DNA of 64,000 nt from Argopecten irradians (Eukaryota > Mollusca > Bivalvia > Pectinida > Pectinidae), in the NCBI RefSeq assembly GCF_041381155.1, contig NC_091142.1, positions 7,426,778 through 7,490,777 of the forward strand, written 5' to 3'. A program made the translations under genes and the position numbers. The notes below the pieces were generated by a model. That model was not told the DNA's origin. It did not search any database and was given only the letters and a program-made list of their open reading frames with translations. How positions within the stretch are numbered: the stretch's first letter is position 1; each line of letters begins with the position of its first letter. Below are positions 60,420 to 64,000 of this stretch, one piece after another.

Positions 60420-63400
60420 TACTCGCGATATTATATGTAATATATACAAAAATATATATTACATGGTAAATATATTATCATATTTTGTACATACATATAA
60501 TGATAATTAATTGTTGAATGGCGCTTATATCATTGAAATTATTTCACTTTTTATCAGAGATTGATGCTATCTAAAACTCTGGTTTATGATATATACTTGT
60601 TTTAATTCTGATGCACTTGTACCCTTTATGGATAGAGTTTGAGACGTTAGCAAAATAATTTTCTAAACACCTGATTGGCTTCGGCACAGTCTGAAAGAAA
60701 AAACTTACATACAAATAGATAGTTATTACTATCTTGTGCCTCTAGATTCTTCAAGAAGATACCAAAAACATGTATCAATGAACGTACCCACACAAGCGAT
60801 TTATATCAGTATATATATATATATATCAGGTTGAAACATATTTCAGATAATATAACTTTGGAATCAGTTATGATTTTTAATTCGTACTTTGAATCGCCAT
60901 GCAAGTGTAATTACTACCTAATTTTCAAAAATAATAGAAAACAATAATGTACCATGGTAAATTTGATTTCTTTCATCTGAATGAAAGTCTGTTTTCAATT
61001 TGGTTCAGAATTAAATCTTAATATATGTATAGACTTAGGTTACTTGCAGTAATTTTGTAACTTCAAACCAATACATTACTAGAAGATTTAGATAGATTAC
61101 CCTCTGGCCATTGTACAAACAAATTCTACGATTTTAGCCGGGAGTAGCCGATCTTTAGTAGAACTTGCAATTGATTGAGACGGTTAGACCGAATTGAAAT
61201 AGTATATTCGCATTATATCGATTATAGATATAAAATGGAAATAACAGTTTTATGACTGCATTAAATAGTCCATGTTATCCAATAGTAAAACAATACATAC
61301 TGTACCTTATTTATGCGCGCGAAAATGATTATACTGACAGTCAAATTTTAATAATTAAAACTTTAAACTATAAGTAGGTCATTGAATGGATTAAATTATT
61401 TGATACTTCGAATCAATTTAATGTTATCATACTTTATTATCAATTTCACATTTTGAATATTTGTGTGTTTTAACCAAACTAAATAAAAATATATACATTT
61501 ACATTCTAATTATTTTCCTTTGTTACTCTTTATCGAATGAATTGCCCTTGCAATGATTTGAGAAATAAAAAAATTTGGAACGGCAACCATTCACAAACTT
61601 TAAATTTCACCAAGAAGAAGAGAACATTAGGGGATTCCGCGAAACGTAGATTATAATTATATTTCTGTACAATACCGGACATCTTAAGTGTTAATCCCTT
61701 CGTATCTTCGGAAATATATTTTCGACGATTACCGGCAATTTCTCCGAGGGGATCCGAATGATTTCGACATACCGGATTTAGTTACTCCCTTCGTTAGTGG
61801 CGTAGGACGATGAAAGTAATGGGGGCAACGGTCTCAAAGATTTGTAAAACACCCCCCCCCCCCCCCACCGTGGGGTCGCCTTAAAGGAAATTAAACGAAT
61901 ACGCAAATTGGCCCTATTAGGTTAGATGTGACGCGCCGATAGGCGCGAGATTTTGGTTGGGTCTGTGGCGAGTCGACCCCGGGAAAGAATATATGGATTT
62001 TGATGATTTTGATGTTTGTGGGGGTGGGGGGGGGGTTCCACAGGAAAAATTTTACGATTTAGAAAATGGCTGCGATAAGTTTTACAATGTTATCTTTGAT
62101 GATTTTGCAAGCGCCCGAAAGCGCGAGATTTTGGTGGTTTGGGGGGTTTCGGGGGTCGTCATCGGGGAAAAATATTTTTCGATTTTAGATCTGGCAATGA
62201 TGAGTTTTACGATGTATTTTAATTATTTTTAAAAGCGTTCTTACATGGTGATTTTTTCGGATTTTAAAGAAAACTGCATTTAGAAATGTAATTGTGATAA
62301 TTGTGTCGTCATATCATTATGCAAACACAGCTCGATTGGAACTACGGCTTCACACCTCGGCATAATGTTTTTGTAATCCAAATAATTAATGAATTAATTG
62401 TCTTGCTAAGACATATAATAAAAGTAATTTTTTAAGAGACTATTTTGAATACAATGTAGTGCGTAGAAATACTTATTGGACATTTTTTTAGTTTAGTTTC
62501 ATGTGTATTGAATATCTACTATTAAAGGTGTTGAAACATTATGTGCTGAACGTTTTAGGAAATGCGCCGCGATTGGAAAATGTTGGAAAATGAAACATGA
62601 TCCACGGGGAATTTTCTCCAATAATTGTACCCCAAAACACGCGTCCTTGTAGTCAAACACGTAGTAAAACAGAGTCACGTGCTTATACCCCATTCATGCC
62701 ATTGGCCGAAATAAATATGGAATTGTATTGTGGGTAAATAGCGATCACATGAGTTTGTGTTTACTTCCAAATATATTGATATATCTGACCTGGTATTTAG
62801 TATATATTTAGGTTTGACCTTTTTCGGGACGAAGATCATATTTTCTCTGTGATCAATTGTATCTGTTCTGAAAACCTAAACGGGGTACCGGTAAAATATA
62901 AAATTCAGTCGAAATTTAGCCGGGAATAAGCCGATCTTTCGCTGATCCCAAGATTAGACGGTTAGGACAATTGAATTGGTCAATTCGTCATTAGATCATA
63001 TTGTTTATATTAAAAAGTTGAAATGACAGTTTTATAAACTCATTTCAGTTTCATTATTTATGACACTGTAGTAATACCACGTACATTTTAGTATCTATTT
63101 GCAAGTCGAAATGATAGGCATTGCAATAAAATAACATTGTACAGTTTTCAAATAAATCAATTTTTCCGAAGAAGATGGTTTAAGCAAGCCAATCACTATA
63201 CTTTTGGAAGTAAACACAAAAATCACGTGATCATACTACACACATAATACTATTTTAAATCTCGACAATGGCATGAAATGAGGTTATAAGCATGTGACTT
63301 GTTTTACTACGTTTTTAACTACAAAAAATAGATGCAGAAATATATCTGTGTTTGGAGTGTACAAACCACGGTCCGGTGAGGCTATTTTAGCCCAAAGGTA

Positions 63401-64000
63401 TACCTTGCCCAATTAAGATCGCGCTAAAATTGTCGTTTGTGCTTTTATAACAAATATATCGAGGAAATGTAAAATATTTATGCACATTATGGAAAAAAAA
63501 AACCCAGGGGCAAGACTAACAAGTTAAGTGTTACCATGTGTAAAACCTTTGTATGGCTCTATACTTTATTCCTCGTGAGTTTTGTTATACATTTGATGTC
63601 TGTTTTTCTTCTGTCATGGATAAAGCTGTCTTAGAACTCGGGTATTGGATATTATTCATGGTAAGGATTGTAATGGGAGGCCTGTCCTCGGAAAAGGGAG
63701 TCAATCCGGGGTCCGGTGTACGCGTCAGTGTCAAGCCATGTACGTTAATTAATAAGATCCTCCGATAGTAGTATTCGAAAAGAGGAAGTCTTATTGTCAA
63801 ATTCACCACAGGAGTAACTTGCAGGTTGTTGTTAGGGTAAATATAGATTATGTAGGTAAATGTACATTGTAAGACATAGGCATGTTCTGTGACAGTCCAA
63901 TTTCTTTTTCTTAACATTTAATATAAATAAAAGTTTAAGGCACAAGGAGTTCTGGCCGCAACAATTTGGATTTATAAACTAAATATAAAAATGTGCGGAT
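60420..64000. repeat. Tandem duplication, copy 2 (runs off the window)
   Basis: Repeats copy 1 from ACTCGCGATATTATATGTAA to the window end, which matches copy 1 at about 60300. It is about 500 bp longer, mostly through an insert around 62230-62640. Elsewhere it differs by many one- to three-base indels and fewer substitutions. Confidence 0.88.

Overview
The window looks like AT-rich nuclear DNA of an invertebrate animal, most likely a mollusc and probably a bivalve. This is inferred from small exons in long AT-rich introns, an ependymin-related gene, a tandem pair of MSP130-like genes, tRNA-derived SINEs and very many short inverted-repeat elements. No bacterial operon, CRISPR array, rRNA gene or whole tRNA gene was seen. 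Most long open frames lie in repeats or are chance frames; the real genes were found by following splice sites and reading phase.

Layout. 1-1681 (+): the last two coding exons of an ependymin-related secreted protein, separated by an intron carrying a minisatellite. 1682-7200: no gene, several MITEs. 7204-13673 (-): MSP130-like copy A (choice-of-anchor I domain), a clear pseudogene with a SINE in its first exon. 15643-22995 (-): MSP130-like copy B, ten exons that are open and phase-compatible except for a 26-nt loss in exon 1. Both copies keep a TATA box about 100 bp upstream of the ATG. 23100-28340: repeats only. 28345-31722: a 3.4-kb imperfect palindrome whose two arms carry the same decayed sequence in opposite directions. 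34614-40106 (+): a four-exon leucine-rich-repeat gene resembling AMN1. 40107-48700: foldback elements, tandem repeats and MITEs. 48730-56208 (-): CDIPT (phosphatidylinositol synthase), six exons, complete. 57221-64000: a roughly 3.2-kb tandem duplication, second copy cut by the window end, whose copies differ mainly by small indels.

The genes are unrelated in function and form no pathway: secreted or surface proteins (ependymin-related, MSP130-like) in the first third, an LRR adaptor-like protein in the middle, and an ER phospholipid enzyme near the end. The dominant theme is duplication and mobile DNA. At least two MITE families use TTAA targets (eight copies of one, three of the other). Other features are several foldback families, two fresh-looking SINEs with visible target-site duplications, and many local tandem duplications, three of which touch exons.
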